A DNA stretch of 64,000 nucleotides, from assembly GCA_958009085.1 (NCBI GenBank), contig OY253677.1, positions 558,001 through 622,000 on the forward strand. The letters run 5' to 3'. Both the position numbers and the translations under genes were made by a program. Source of the stretch: Protoeuglena noctilucae (taxonomy: Eukaryota; Chlorophyta; Pedinophyceae; Marsupiomonadales; Marsupiomonadaceae). The first letter of the stretch is position 1. Every line of letters begins with the position of its first letter. Below are positions 45,475-56,900 of the stretch, one piece after another. The notes under the pieces were generated by a model. The model was given only the letters and a program-made list of their open reading frames with translations, was not told the DNA's origin and searched no databases.

Positions 45475-46412
45475 CGCCCTGCCCCAGTGACAGCCAGAGT
45501 GTCTTGGACCTCGGCTGCCACGATGGCGCCAAGCTGGGCATAGAGGCCTGCGGGCGTCGACGGGGAGCGCCAGTTCTCCCAAAGCTCTTGGCGGCGCCTC
45601 CAGATGAGCTTGAAAGCCGCGCCCACGATGAGCGCCCACGAATACTGCGAGAAGTTGCTGGAGGGAGGGGGAACTAGGAGGAACACCGCCCGTGCCGAGA
45701 GGGCCGGGGCCCGCGCGGCCGCCTTAACCGCCTCCCACACCTCCTGGGCCCTGTCACAGGCCCAGAAGGCGTGAGCGACCGTGTCCTCGTGGGAGCACTG
45801 CTCGCCGTCCCTGCGGAGGAGGGGGCACGTGGTGAGGTCGAGCCAGTAGCAGTGCGATGCGGTGGCGCGCGCGTCGGCCAGCGTCAGCCACAGCGCCTCG
45901 TGCATCTGCGGAGACAGGGGGAGAGCGTTGATGGTCTTGAGAGCGGCATGCATGCCCGCCGCCGTGACCCCGTCCGGCCCGTCCTGGGCCTCCCCGAGCG
46001 CCCCGGCCCGGGACCACTGCTCCACCTTGCGGCCGAGCCGCGAGGTGATGGTGGCCCGGTCGAAGGCCACCCCCACCGCATGTCCGACCGAGTACTGCTT
46101 AAGCGGAATGGGGACGGGCACTTCAGTGGGGCGCCGATGAGGCTCGAGGACCCACTGCGTGGAGGGGTTGACAAGGGGCAGGTTGAGCTCCGCCCACCAC
46201 GCGGGCTCGGGGGCAGGGCGCACAGCGACCGGCGCGGCCTGGGGGCGGGAAGGACGGGGGAGGAGTTGAGAGTCCTGCTGCGCGCAGTAAGCCGCCAGCG
46301 CGTGCTCCGCCCTTGCCGGGGGGGAACCTGGCCTGCGGCAAGGGAGCGGAGGTGAGCAGGGAGGGAGCCGCAGGCCGCAGGGGACAGAACCAGGCCCTGC
46401 CAAGGGTCCCAT
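45378..46412 (-). mobile_element. LINE-like retrotransposon fragment (right copy, open reading frame of 344 codons)
   Basis: This copy keeps one open frame on the minus strand through the zinc-binding-like region (TTCPLLRRDGEQCSHEDTVA, then HAFWACDRAQEVWEAVKAAA) and a further 100 residues ending in GRFEWGGFPAAA. That layout fits the C-terminal part of a non-LTR retrotransposon ORF2. No upstream reverse transcriptase core is found, so the element is 5' truncated. Most of it is shared with the left inverted arm. Confidence 0.58.
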
Positions 46413-46948
46413 ACAATCAGGATACCCACGAGCTGCTCAGCTACGCCCTCAAGCACCACACGGCTGGCATTGGCACGGGGAGGCACAGGCGCGCCGGGCA
46501 CGCCCAGCCCTTCCAGCGCCTTGCAAACCTGGATTATTACCCTTTTGACGGGGTCCTTGGCCGACGTCGTGTCGTCCAAGCGAAGGTGCAGCAGCCGCTC
46601 CCAGCGCGTGCCCCACAGCCGCCCGCACCACGACGCCACCAGCACCTCGGAGGCCACGGCTCCTGGCCATATTAAGCGCCATGTTAAACCGCGGGCTGGC
46701 CCCGGAAAAAAACATGAAAAATGGGTCCGGCCAAAGATTTGATCGAGCGGCCGCCTGCTTTCACGAGGCAGCTCCTCCGACTCTGGCCCACCTAGTTGCG
46801 CTGCAACCAGTATTCGACGTGAGGTGTCCCCCAAAGGAGCAATGTGCTCCATATGGGGTGGTAGCTCAGTAGGTAGTAGCGCAGGTCTCATAGCAAACGA
46901 CGCGGGTTCAATCCCGCGCGGCGATGAGATATCCTGAGGTCGAGGGTT
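45758..46948 (-). repeat. Right arm of the 1,191-bp inverted repeat
   Basis: This is the reverse complement of 41427-42617. The outer end falls within the T loop of a tRNA-Met copy, after which the sequence is unrelated to the left locus. The loop between the arms is 3,140 bases. Confidence 0.93.
46855..46948 (+). pseudogene. 3'-truncated tRNA-Met copy
   Basis: The copy includes the acceptor 5' strand, D arm, anticodon, intron and most of the T arm, then stops matching at GAGGGTT. The T-stem 3' strand and acceptor 3' strand are missing, so it cannot fold as a tRNA. Its intron hairpin is a perfect CGCGGG-TTCAAT-CCCGCG. Confidence 0.9.
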
Positions 46949-47503
46949 TGGTTTGTGATCGGCTCGCCTGGGCAACGAAATCTCGCTGCGTGCCGCCCGC
47001 CATGCAGGCCTCAACAAGCGCAGCCAGCCGCCACCTCAGTGCATGCGCTCACTCACAAAGGCGGCGGGTAGGCGGAGGTGCGGAAGGTGGAGATAGCCAA
47101 ATACAAGTAGAACGGCCTTTGAGTGAATGCGTCGGTGAAGGCACCCTTACGCACACCATGTGAACAGTGTCGGAATGTGGGTCAGGATCCCAGAGCAGTT
47201 GCTGAAATGATGCCTGGAGGTGAGCGTGCCACGCTTTGTCACGCATAGCACGCCCTCCAAGACTCAGCAGATGCCGGGACACCCACTCCGTCTGCTTGCA
47301 GACATAAGGAGGCGTGTGTCGCTGCAGGAGAAACCTGATGACAAGGCGGTATGTGGGGAACATGGAAGTGCGTGCGTCGGCTAGGGCCTGATTCACGTGC
47401 GCTGGGCCCCTGACTGCTCGCTCGTGGGTCACATCCTCTGTGAGAGCTTTACGCTGCCGCCAGGGCCGCGCCTACCAGTGCCTACGCGGCCTCCATGCAT
47501 GCG

Positions 47504-47597
47504 CTTTTCAACAACAATCCTCAGCCACCACTTGCGCGATCTGTCTGCCTCTTTTCAACAACAATCCTCAGCCACCACTTGCGCGATCTGTCTGCCT
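47504..47597 (+). repeat. 47-bp tandem duplication (2 copies)
   Basis: The unit starts CTTTTCAACAACAATCCTC and is repeated exactly at 47504-47550 and 47551-47597, with no base differences that I can see. Confidence 0.92.
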
Positions 47598-48651
47598 TGT
47601 ACATACACCACGGAGTCCCCAGCACGCCCCTCTGCGAAAGAGCGCTGCAGCTGCCCCTTCCTTGTCCCCAGCGTGGCTATTCCCAGCCCGGTGCATCTGT
47701 CATGTATCTCTCCCGCGGCTGGCGTCCCTCGCGAGGCACCAGAAAGCGCCGCCGCGCGCGCACACGCCAAACTCCACCACGCGTGCTGTGCAGACCGCAG
47801 CGCGGGTCGTCGTCCTCGCGCGACGCCGCCAGAGAAAATGAGTCTCGATGTTTAAGCGAAGCTACTCGTGCCCTCATAATCGTAGCGGGAGCCGCGCGGC
47901 CGCGTCGCGCCAAGCCCTGGACCGTCCTCGATGTGCAGACGCGACACGGCCCGTGCTAAGGTCACCACAGCATCTCTGCCGCCGTGTGCATGTTATGCAC
48001 CCATCCATGAAGCTGCAAGCCCTATCAGTCGGTGGCACCGGCCGCTGGAGGTCAGAAACTTGCATCGCGGTCAGTGGGCCCGCGCCGCCCCACCGTCGCA
48101 GTCTGCGGCAAGCGAGGTCCACTAGCAGCCGGTTAGATGTCTCAGACGTTCGGTCTTGTAATTGTCGTCCCGCTTAGCAGCTTCGAATCTCCGCGGGGGA
48201 CTCTCTCCCCTTTGCGGTTCCCGTCCTGGCGTGGGGTGAGTGGCCGCGATGTCCATGGCTTTGCTTTCCATAGCAAATTATCACCGCAGCGGTGGCGCGC
48301 TCGGAAGGCCCTGCGCGCGCGACCACCAGCACTAGTCTCCCTGCTTCCATCCTCGTGGGGAGCGAGGCAACGTGACCCAGGCGTCCCGGTTACCTCATCT
48401 CACTCGCGACAAAGGGATGTGCAATAACGGGTGGCAGGCGGGCCGTCACGCGGCTGCCGCAATGCCGCTGGCCCCTCTCGCGTCTCCCTCGCGTGCTGTG
48501 CGGTGCGAGAGGAGCCGCCTTCATGTAAATTCCATGCCGACGCGTGAGCCACCTCTACATCCCTGCGTACGTCCACCTGCAGGACGCGACCGGGGCGCTT
48601 GGCTCGCCTCATGGAGGAGGACGGGGACAGGGACGGGGAGGCCCGTGCCCA

Positions 48652-49690
48652 TCATTGAGGGTTGGGGTCCGAGCTCGAGTTTCCCAACGCACGCTGGCTG
48701 CTGTTTCGCGGAACTGTGGCACGCATGTACCCTACCCAAACCTGACCCTGAGCGTTGCGCAGCGGCAGGCTGAGGAGCTGCGGCTGCCTGCCGGCTCTCC
48801 GGGGCGCCCCGTGTGGAGCCCGCGCCACATCTGCTGCAGGACTAGACCCGAGGGGACTTGAGGCCCGCAGGAGGCCTTGGAGGGGGCGGATGCGGCGCGG
48901 GAGGTGCGGATGGTGGCCATCTAACGACTCGACGGTGCCGATGCCGGTGGGGCCCCCGCTCGCCAGGCGGGGGGCCCAAATCGCATCGCCTCCAGCGGCG
49001 CGGCTCGTGGCCGGGCTGGCCATGGCGGCGCTTGCGGACAGTGGCACCTGCCTCGCCCCATAGCGAACCCCCTGCAGCCACGCCTTGACGCCCATGAGCG
49101 CCTTTCGGACGGTCCCCTGCGTGCCCACCGTGGCCGCTGCGCCCGCCAGCTCCCAGGCCGCCTCGGCCATTGCGACGTGCCCCGCCCGGGCCATCGGGCG
49201 CTTTCCCTCTTCTGTGTCCCCTGGGAGGGCACACCGCAGGGGGAAGGCTGCCAGCACCCCAATGCTATGCTATGCTATGCTATGCTATGCAACCCCAATG
49301 GGGCGCGTCGCGGTGGCGGAGATGGCGTGGGACCTGCTGGCGGGTGCAGCGGACGCGATGGGCACGCGGGGGACCGTCCGGGAGGCGCTCATGGGCGTGG
49401 AGGCGCTGCTGCGGGGGGAGGGCGGGGATGGGGACGAGGGCGACGCGTCGAGGGCAGCCCTGCGGACGCTGCAGGCCAAGGGCTTGCTGGAGCTCCTGCA
49501 GGACGGGAGACGCCGCGAAAATCTTTCCTTACACCACGGCAAACTAGGCGAGGGCTGCCAGGGCTTGCCCCGGGGTCAGTTCTGCCTGGGACGGGTCCAG
49601 GCCAAGATACCCGCAGCGCCGCCCGTCATGCACATCGGTGATGGCCCGGTCGTCTTCGTATGTGGTTGTGGAGATGAGGAGGTGGGATAA
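48652..49690. repeat. Inverted pair of diverged related ORF fragments
   Basis: A minus-strand frame ending upstream at 49257 (AGAAATVGTQGTVRKALMGV) and a plus-strand frame from about 49300 (AGAADAMGTRGTVREALMGV) encode similar peptides, so two copies of one sequence lie head to head around 49260. I do not recognise the protein. Only the first 45 or so residues align by eye. They are probably fragments of a repetitive element. Confidence 0.45.
49262..49290 (+). repeat. ATGCT pentanucleotide microsatellite
   Basis: About five and a half perfect units of TATGC lie at the centre of the inverted ORF pair. Confidence 0.9.
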
Positions 49691-50329
49691 GCTAGCAGCG
49701 GCCGTGGTGGACGGCTCGCTGTACCTGTGGAAGTGAGGGTAGAGGAAGTGGCTATCGGCGCCTGTGACAGACGGCCCCCTGGGCGGCCCCCTCCCCTCCT
49801 GCAGCTGCCTGGTCCGGGGCGTAGGTGGCCGTTGATCATGAGTTCTTACGCCGCGCTTGGCACGCTAGCTTTTTGAGGTTTGAAGTCTGCATTCCCTACA
49901 AGAAGACTGCCCGGGCAGGCCAGGTCCCCTCCCGCGCAGACCTGGCCAGGGCCGAGGGCGCGCGCTGGCGGCCTATTGCTCGCAGCAGGACTCAAGACCC
50001 TCCCTCTCTGCCCTTTTCCCCAGTCCTCTACACCGGTCGCTGTGCCCCGCCCCTGCGTACCACACTGGTGGGAGATTCACCGCGTACCGCGCGGTACACG
50101 ATTTTTTTCGCCTGCGGGGGGAACACCGGTGGTACACCGACCGTACGACCATGCACATGCAGCCGATGACACATCCACCTGTCAGCCGTGATGCAGAGGG
50201 CATGGAGCGACACCCCTCACGTGGCTCGGCGCAAGCGGGTCCGTGTTCCCACGGAGCCCCGCGCCAGTCGTCAGTGTCCCACTCTGTCCTCGTCAAACCC
50301 AGCGCCCTGTCCAATGACACACCACGGCC

Positions 50330-50890
50330 GGCACTTGCAGCGCCAGGGATCGGAGGAGGCTGGTCCTGGGGATGTGTGCCGTGGCTTGCGTGCACGACAT
50401 TCACGCGTACTCCTGCGGCAAGGCTGAGCAAAAGAGGCACGCGAGGGCCGCACTGCAGCAGCTCTTGGCTGGCAAGAGGGGGGTGCACTGTCAGCTGAGG
50501 AAGCGTGTATTTGGCAGGAGCTTGCTGAGGTTCCCTGCCCACCGTGTGACGGCAGGCGGCGCGACGCCCCTCGCGTCCGACGTCCAGGCCACTGTGTCGC
50601 GGCCGGCGCTCCGGGGTGTGACAGGAACGCAGGCGCTCCTCGGCCTCGTCAATCACGTCAGCCCCTGTCTCGGTCCTGCCTGACCCCAAGCTGCCCTACG
50701 TTGTGTCGGCGGATGCCAGTGAGATGGGCATCAAAGCCATGCTGGCTCAGCAGTAGCCGGAGGGGGTGCAACCTGCGGCAATCTTGTTGCGCCATTGGAA
50801 CGGTGGTGTGATGCGTATGACTAGAATGCACTCCATGGCCGTGGTGCACGCGGTTAAGGCATGGCAGCACTATTTGCTTGGGCAAGCGAT
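50330..50890 (+). mobile_element. Ty3/gypsy-like RT-RNase H remnant, copy 2
   Basis: TQALLGLVNHVSPCLG, then DPKLPYVVSADASEMGIKAM and MAVVHAVKAWQHYLLGQAM appear in order. These are the RT end and RNase H blocks of Ty3/gypsy polyproteins, interrupted by frame changes and stops. Most of 50330-50760 is closely similar to 43125-43575. Confidence 0.65.
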
Positions 50891-51368
50891 GAGTACTGGC
50901 TGTAGGAAGGCCACACCGTTGCTCAACTCAACACCCTTCACACAGCAGCAGCAGCAACGCTCAGGCTGTCCCCCAGCAGCTCATGCACCTCACTAGAGCT
51001 AGGTAACAACATTCAAATTCAGCCATGGAGGCGCCACTGGATCCTGGGAAGTGTCCGCAGTCACCACTCCTCCCCACTCGCGCATGGCACGCCGCCCGCT
51101 GCAATTCGTGCCACCAACAGCGTCCCTGCGGCGGGTATCAAGTGCGTTGCATATCCGGCCCGTATCTGTCCGCGTGCCACGTTTCAAACGCACGCGGTCA
51201 CCGAAGGCCGGGGGCCGCCCCGCATCGGGGGCCACCTCGCCGTCTCGGGCGCGGCGGTAAGAAGCGTGAGAGGGAGATAAGGAAAGCCTCTGACGCCCGA
51301 CACGGGCCGCTGCGCCCTGTACATTACATGGCAGCGCACGCGACGCTCGCGCGCTCCTCACCTCGCCG

Positions 51369-52240
51369 TCACTCGGTCCCCTTGGGCTCCGCCCATCGCG
51401 CCAGTCGCTCCCAGAGCGCCTGGGCTCGCAGCAGCTCCGGCGGGGCGTACCTCGGGTCCGTCGCGCTGCGCAGGGGCTGGTTTAGGGCGTCGCCGGGGAC
51501 GAAGGAGCGCGGGCGCTTGCCGAGGAAGGGCTTGGGCCAGTGCTCGGGGATGCCGTCCTCAAACATCCACCCGGCGGACGTCAGCGAATCGGCTTTCTTG
51601 CCGGGCGCCGGGGGCGGCGGCACGCGGCGAGGCAGGCCCTCCCAGCACGCGGCATCGTCTTGGAAGTACATGTGCCGCCGCGAGCCCGGAGCGGGGCTCA
51701 GGGACCACGCCGCGCCGGTCGGATCCGGATCCCGCAAAAACGTCTCCTCGACGGCGCATTTGGGGCACGGCACGGCGCCCGCGCCGACGCAGGTGCGGCA
51801 GCGTGCCATGCCGACAAAGAAGGCCCGGCCGGCGCCTCCAGGGGCCGTCTGCACGAATCCTTCGCCCTCGCAATCAGGGCACCGAAGCACTCCCTGCGAG
51901 TGAGGGGAAGCGGGGGCTTGCCGGCGCGACAATTGTCCTGCGCAGCTCTCGTGGCAAATAGGCTGCCGCGCCGTACCTGGCCGTACTGGCAAGACGTGCA
52001 CCATCGCGGCTGGTGGCCATTGAGCTTGATCCCCCTCCGAGCGATCTCCAGCAGCTGCTGCCCCGGCTTCAGGGCGCGGAAAGTCGGGTCTGTGTAGTCC
52101 ACGCCACCCGCGTTCACCAGGTCCGGCGTTTCCGCAAAGTAAGGGTGGCGGGCACGGCAAAGAGTTTTGATGCAACTAGAGGAGGCGCAGTTGCGACGCG
52201 GGAGCCCCGCCCCTGCCACCCGCGACCCAGCAAGAGACAT
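51369..52240 (-). CDS. DnaJ-type zinc-finger (cysteine-rich) protein, possibly organellar
   Basis: Two exons, 52240-51977 and 51893-51369, join at a phase 0 junction (CAG|GTACGG donor) to about 262 residues. Cysteine pairs CTSCQYGQ, CPDCEGEGF, CRTCVGAGAVPCPKC resemble the CxxCxGxG repeats of DnaJ zinc fingers and of plastid BSD2-like chaperones. The rest has no J domain. Its C-terminal part holds a Trp-rich region (AGWMFEDGIPEHWPKPFLGK). The start MSLAGSRVAGAGLPRRNCAS could be a transit peptide; a longer frame opens at 52315. Function as a protein-folding or redox factor is inferred from the finger only. Confidence 0.68.
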
Positions 52241-52505
52241 CCCGGCGCCCCCAGCGGGGCGCGGGGCCCGCGAGGCTCGCTTCGGATCGCCAACTGCGCC
52301 GCGGTGGGCCAGCATCGCCCGCTAAACGGTGCCCGGCGCAACAGCCCCTCCGACACGGGGACCCCGCGCATTTCGTGCCGCACTGCCGCACCCTCACGAC
52401 ATCGCGATACAACATGTCACCACGTTCGCATTCAAACACACGGCGACGGTCGTCGCACGCCTGCTAGCGCACAGGCGCGCTGGAAAGGGAGCAGGCCCCC
52501 GCGCC

Positions 52506-53226
52506 TCACGACCGGCCCCGCCCGCGGCCCCGGAAGCCCCCTCCTCCTCCCCTCCCTCCGCCGAACCCACGCCCGCCACCCCCGCGGCCGCCCCCACCTC
52601 CACGCCCGAACCCCCCGCGCCCGAAGCCCCCGCCTCCGCCCCCGCGTCCCCCCCTTCCAAAGCCCCCCCGGCCCCCGCCCCGGCCGCCGCCGCGGCCCCC
52701 GCCGCGCCCGCCCGCGGAGGGGGCGCCCTTGGGCCTCGGCAAGAAGCGCTCCAGCGGCAGCAGCTTGTTCGGGTCGATGTGGAACTTGTCACCCGACGCG
52801 TACGACACGGCCTGGATGCCCTCGGCCATCTTGATGGTGAACATGGCCGCGTTGATGGGCCCGAAAATCTCATCGACCTTACCGATCTGCGGGCGGGGCG
52901 CGGCAGGGCCAGGCGCGTCGCGGGCGGCGAGGACAGCGCGCGGCGGCGCAGCGGCGTTGCCGCCCCCGCCCAGGCCCGGGGCGCACCTGGGTCTTGTTCT
53001 CGAGGAAGATTGGAGCGTTGAAATAGGGGACCTTCTCGTTCGTGAGCTTGCAGACGGCCTCGCCCTCGCAGGCGTGCGAAAAGATGCCGACCTCGACCAC
53101 CTCCTCGGGCGGGCCCTCGGGCTCGCGATGGAAGCCCCGGCCCCCGCCACCGCGCCCGAAGCCTCCGCGCCCGAAGCCGCGGCCCCCGCCGCGGCCGCCG
53201 CCGCGGCCGCCGCCGCGGAACGACAT
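52506..53226 (-). CDS. GAR1: H/ACA ribonucleoprotein subunit GAR1
   Basis: GAR1 is a core protein of H/ACA snoRNPs that guide pseudouridylation of rRNA in the nucleolus. Two exons, 53226-52987 and 52886-52506, join at phase 0 to 206 residues, the normal size. Glycine-arginine-rich tails flank the core on both sides ([15 protein letters not shown] at the start). The core includes [60 protein letters not shown] and [20 protein letters not shown]. The very GC-rich repeats produce long shadow frames on the opposite strand. Confidence 0.96.
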
Positions 53227-53963
53227 CTGGGGGCACGACGGCGCCGACCTGTGTGTTTGCACGTACCCGCGCGAGGCGGCGGGCCGGTAGCCGGCGCAGT
53301 GCGATCCCGCTACTAGCAGAGCGCAGAACGCCGCCAACTCAGGGCCGCTGCAAGGTGCCTGCCGAGAGGCAGCCCCATAAGAAAAGGGGACGGCTCACCG
53401 AAGGCACTCCCTCGCGGACCAGAGAACGGCCGACTTACTCAAGCAAATCGGGACCTCTTGACGCAATAAGCCTCGCCGTTGCTCTCCTCAGGAGCCGTGA
53501 ACAAGTCAAAGGTCATCCCGCGCGACAGAGCGACTCTGGGCGGACTTCTGGCCAGTTCTGCAGTCGAGAACGGCAGCTCGTCACGGTCAATCGCAGCGAC
53601 GGACCGTTTCCCCGTTGCCAGTGACCTACCTGTAAGGCCCCGCGGACCGCGGGCCCGTCCGGCCAGCGGGGTGCCGATCTCCCGCATTCCAACGACCCTC
53701 GCCGCCCAGATCGTCGTCGCGGCAGTCCGTGCGAGCCAGGAAGTCACAGGGTTTTTTTCTGGATTGCAGCAACCCCCCGCTCGTGGCGCGCCGTCGCTCG
53801 CCCAGCGACGAGATCAACTGCCAGCGTCTGGGGTGGCATCCTCCGAGCGGGGTCCACCGCCTGGGCAAGCCCCCCGTCCCCGGGTGTGTGGGGTTGGGTT
53901 AAGGGCGGCTCTCGTGGCCGGTCCCGGCTAGATCCCTTCCAGGAGGAGCGGACGCCGACGAAG
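53227..53963. other. Divergent spacer GAR1 / VPS10
   Basis: These 737 bases should contain both promoters. I see no exon, TATA box or repeat worth naming. Confidence 0.4.
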
Positions 53964-56900
53964 ATGAGGATGTTTAGCGAGCAAGCCCGGCGCGCACGCG
54001 ACCGGGGCTGGGCCTGGGTCCTCGCGGCGGTCGCGGTCGCCGCGCTCGTCCTACCCTGGGCCGCGCGACCATCGAGCTGCCAGGCGGACTTGAACACGAG
54101 CACGATCGACCCTCAGATCTTGAGGGACAACCAAGCGGACGCGAGCAACCAATCCGTCGGTGAGTCCGCCGCAGGCAATGCGGCGCGCATCTGGGGGCCC
54201 TCCCGCGCGCCCCGCAGTCGTAACACCGGCCTTGCGGCTTCTCGCGAGTGCGTATCGATCGTTTCGATGCTTCCGCAGGCATCGTCTGGGCGATGGAGTT
54301 CCTGAACAACGGGCAGGCGGACGAGGTGGTCTTGACCCTGATGACCGGCAAGCGGGTGCGTTTGGCCGCGCCGCCCGCCCTCGCGCGACCGCGGCAGGCA
54401 CCATTGAGATCCAATCTACGTCCGCGAGCGCAGGACGAGCCCGGCGGGCGTCTGTGGCGGTCCGCCCAGAACGGCGCCCCGGGCACGTGGCGCGACATCA
54501 CGGCTTTGCTCGACGGGGCCCTCTCGGCGGATCCCAAGGATCCCAAGGGCATTTACGAGCTCGTCCCGCACCAGAGAGACAGCAACCGCATCATCGCCCG
54601 CGGCATCGACGCTAGGTATTGGGTGTCGGACGACGCGGGCGCTTCTTGGACCAGCCACCGCCTCCCCGAGCCATACACGAACCTCGGGTGAGGCCGCGGG
54701 ACCCCAAACATGCTTTGATTTCTTCCTCCCTTGCCTGCGCGGTCCTTGCCTGTGCCATTCATCATGCGCGATGCGACGCGAGGCGTGACAGGTCGTCCGC
54801 GCCTCGCCGCCGCTCGCAGGGGCGAGATCTACGCGCACCCGTACAACCCGAACATGGTGGCGATGCTGGCGCGGCGGCGGGACTGCGCGGGCGCGGGCCA
54901 GCCGGAGCAGAAGTGCCCGCACACGCTATTGGTGCACGAGAACTTCGGTCACGACGACACGCAGTGGAGGGACCTGGTGGCCCTGTCGGACGAACGCATC
55001 TTCGGATTCCTGCAGTTTGAGTGGGGCGCGCTCACCGTGCAGCACGCGAGCGACCCCTCCCAGCTGGCCCAGAACCGGCGCATCCTCGCCACCGTCATCG
55101 TCCGCAAGGCCGACAAGGCGGCGGGTTCGAAACTCGACCCGGACGAGATCCAGTTCGTCGCGTCGGACAACTACTTCGACGACCCGCACGAGCTCCTGCT
55201 GCCGTGCGTGACGCAGTTCGTGGTGGTGGACGATAACATCGCGGTCGCTGTGCCGGCCCAGTGCGCCCCCGACGATGCCGCTGCGCTTGACAAACACCAC
55301 AAGCATCCGATCGAGCCCGGTGCCGCCGTGCGCAATCTGGTGCTTTTCGTTTCCGAGGACGAGGGCCGCACGTTCCAAGAGGCGTGTATTCCTTCGATGG
55401 ACATGGACATGATGTTCGCGCTTTACGACCTCGAGGGGCTGGGGGGGACCTACGCGGGGCTCATGCTCGTCACAGGTGAGGGGTGGGGGGGATGGGTTGG
55501 GTGGGTGGGTAGTGCAGGGGGGATGGGGGTGGTGGAGTGCAGGGGGGATGGGGGTAGTGCGGGGCAGGTGGGGGTGGTGCAGGGCGGGTCTGTCGATGCG
55601 GTGAGGGTGGGATGGGGGTAGTGCAGCTCTTACTTGCTGACCCTCATCTCAAATGACCCCTCCCTATGACCCCTCTTAGTAAACCCCTCTCTCCCCAGAC
55701 CACGACGAGGAGGACGACGTGCTCGCCTCGGCTCCCATCGGCAACGCGTACGTCTCCGGCCCCGCCATGGCCGTCCTCAGCAACGCGCTGCGGGGGGTGT
55801 TCTGGGAACAGCCCATCTTCGGGTTCCGCGTCACGCCGGACCTGACGCCCGTGGCCGGGTTCCCGGGCACCCTCATCGTCAACGCCAAACCTCCGGAGGT
55901 GAGGGGGGGGTGGTAGCGGGAGTGAATGTGAAAAAAAGAGTGTTGTTTGATGTGGATAGTGGGTTCTTGAGGACCCTCATCGTCAACGCCATCCCGCCCG
56001 AGGTGAGGGGGGTGATGGGTGGAGGGGTAAGCAATAATGGAGGCGATGGGTGCGGGGTTCACAAACGCTCACGTAAGCAAAGTCATGTACCAATCCATCA
56101 ACCACACCCCCATAACACCATCACCACGCATCCATCGCCACTGCATCCACCTCACCGCCTCCACCCCACCCACGCCCCCCACGCCCCTGCCCCCCACCGC
56201 CTGCACCCACCACCCCCACCCCACCCACCCCAACTCCCCACCCCTCCCCCCAGATCCTAGACAACAACACGGACGGCAACAACTTCGCAGAGTATATCCA
56301 GACGTGGCACACGACCAGCTCCGGCGCCGTATGGACCCCTTTGTCCATCGGCGAACACGCCGTGCCCACCTCCCACGACGCCAGCTGCAACCGCTGCCCC
56401 ATCGGCGCCGACGGGTGCTCGTTGCATCTCCACTCCAGCAGCGGGTGGTTCTTCGCCGATCACCCGCCCCTCTACGCCCACCCCGGCGCCCCGGGGCTCG
56501 TCATGGGGACCGGCAACTACGGCGACTATCTCGATTATTCCCACGACGCCGTTTGCACGTATTTGTCCAGAGATGGGGGCATCACGTGGGAGGACGTGCG
56601 CGTGGGGTCTTGGATTTACGAGTACGGGGACCACGGGGGCGTGATTGTGATGGGCCGGCACCAGTCGATCGGTCCCGCCGACCAGCTCCACTTCTCCCTC
56701 GATTACGGCCGCACATGGAACGCCGTCGAGCTCACCACGGCGTTCAATTTGGACAATATTCGGCTCGAGCTGGGCGGGCGCGGGTCCCTGTTCATCGCCT
56801 ACGGCACCACGTGCACGCCAGACGACAGCGTGCCGCAGTCGCAGGCGAGGGGGTGGTGGGGTGGGGGGTTGTTGAGGGATTGAGTTACTTATATGGGTGA

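Larger units (their letters stand above)
46949..51368. other. Gene-poor repeat island, right part
   Basis: I find no convincing host gene. The content is retroelement debris: a 47-bp tandem duplication, a pentanucleotide microsatellite, two related ORF fragments in inverted orientation, a fragment resembling the LINE-like region near 49900-50080, and the second gypsy-like remnant. The stretch 46949-48640 otherwise shows nothing I can support. Confidence 0.5.

Noticed and set aside
45771-46355. 194-codon plus-strand frame present in both inverted arms
   Set aside because: It is antisense to the LINE-like frame with the zinc-binding cluster. Its duplication simply follows from the inverted repeat.
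52506-53300. Plus-strand Pro/Ala-rich frames opposite GAR1
   Set aside because: They are the complement of GAR1 Gly-Arg repeats. The minus-strand protein has a clear family core.
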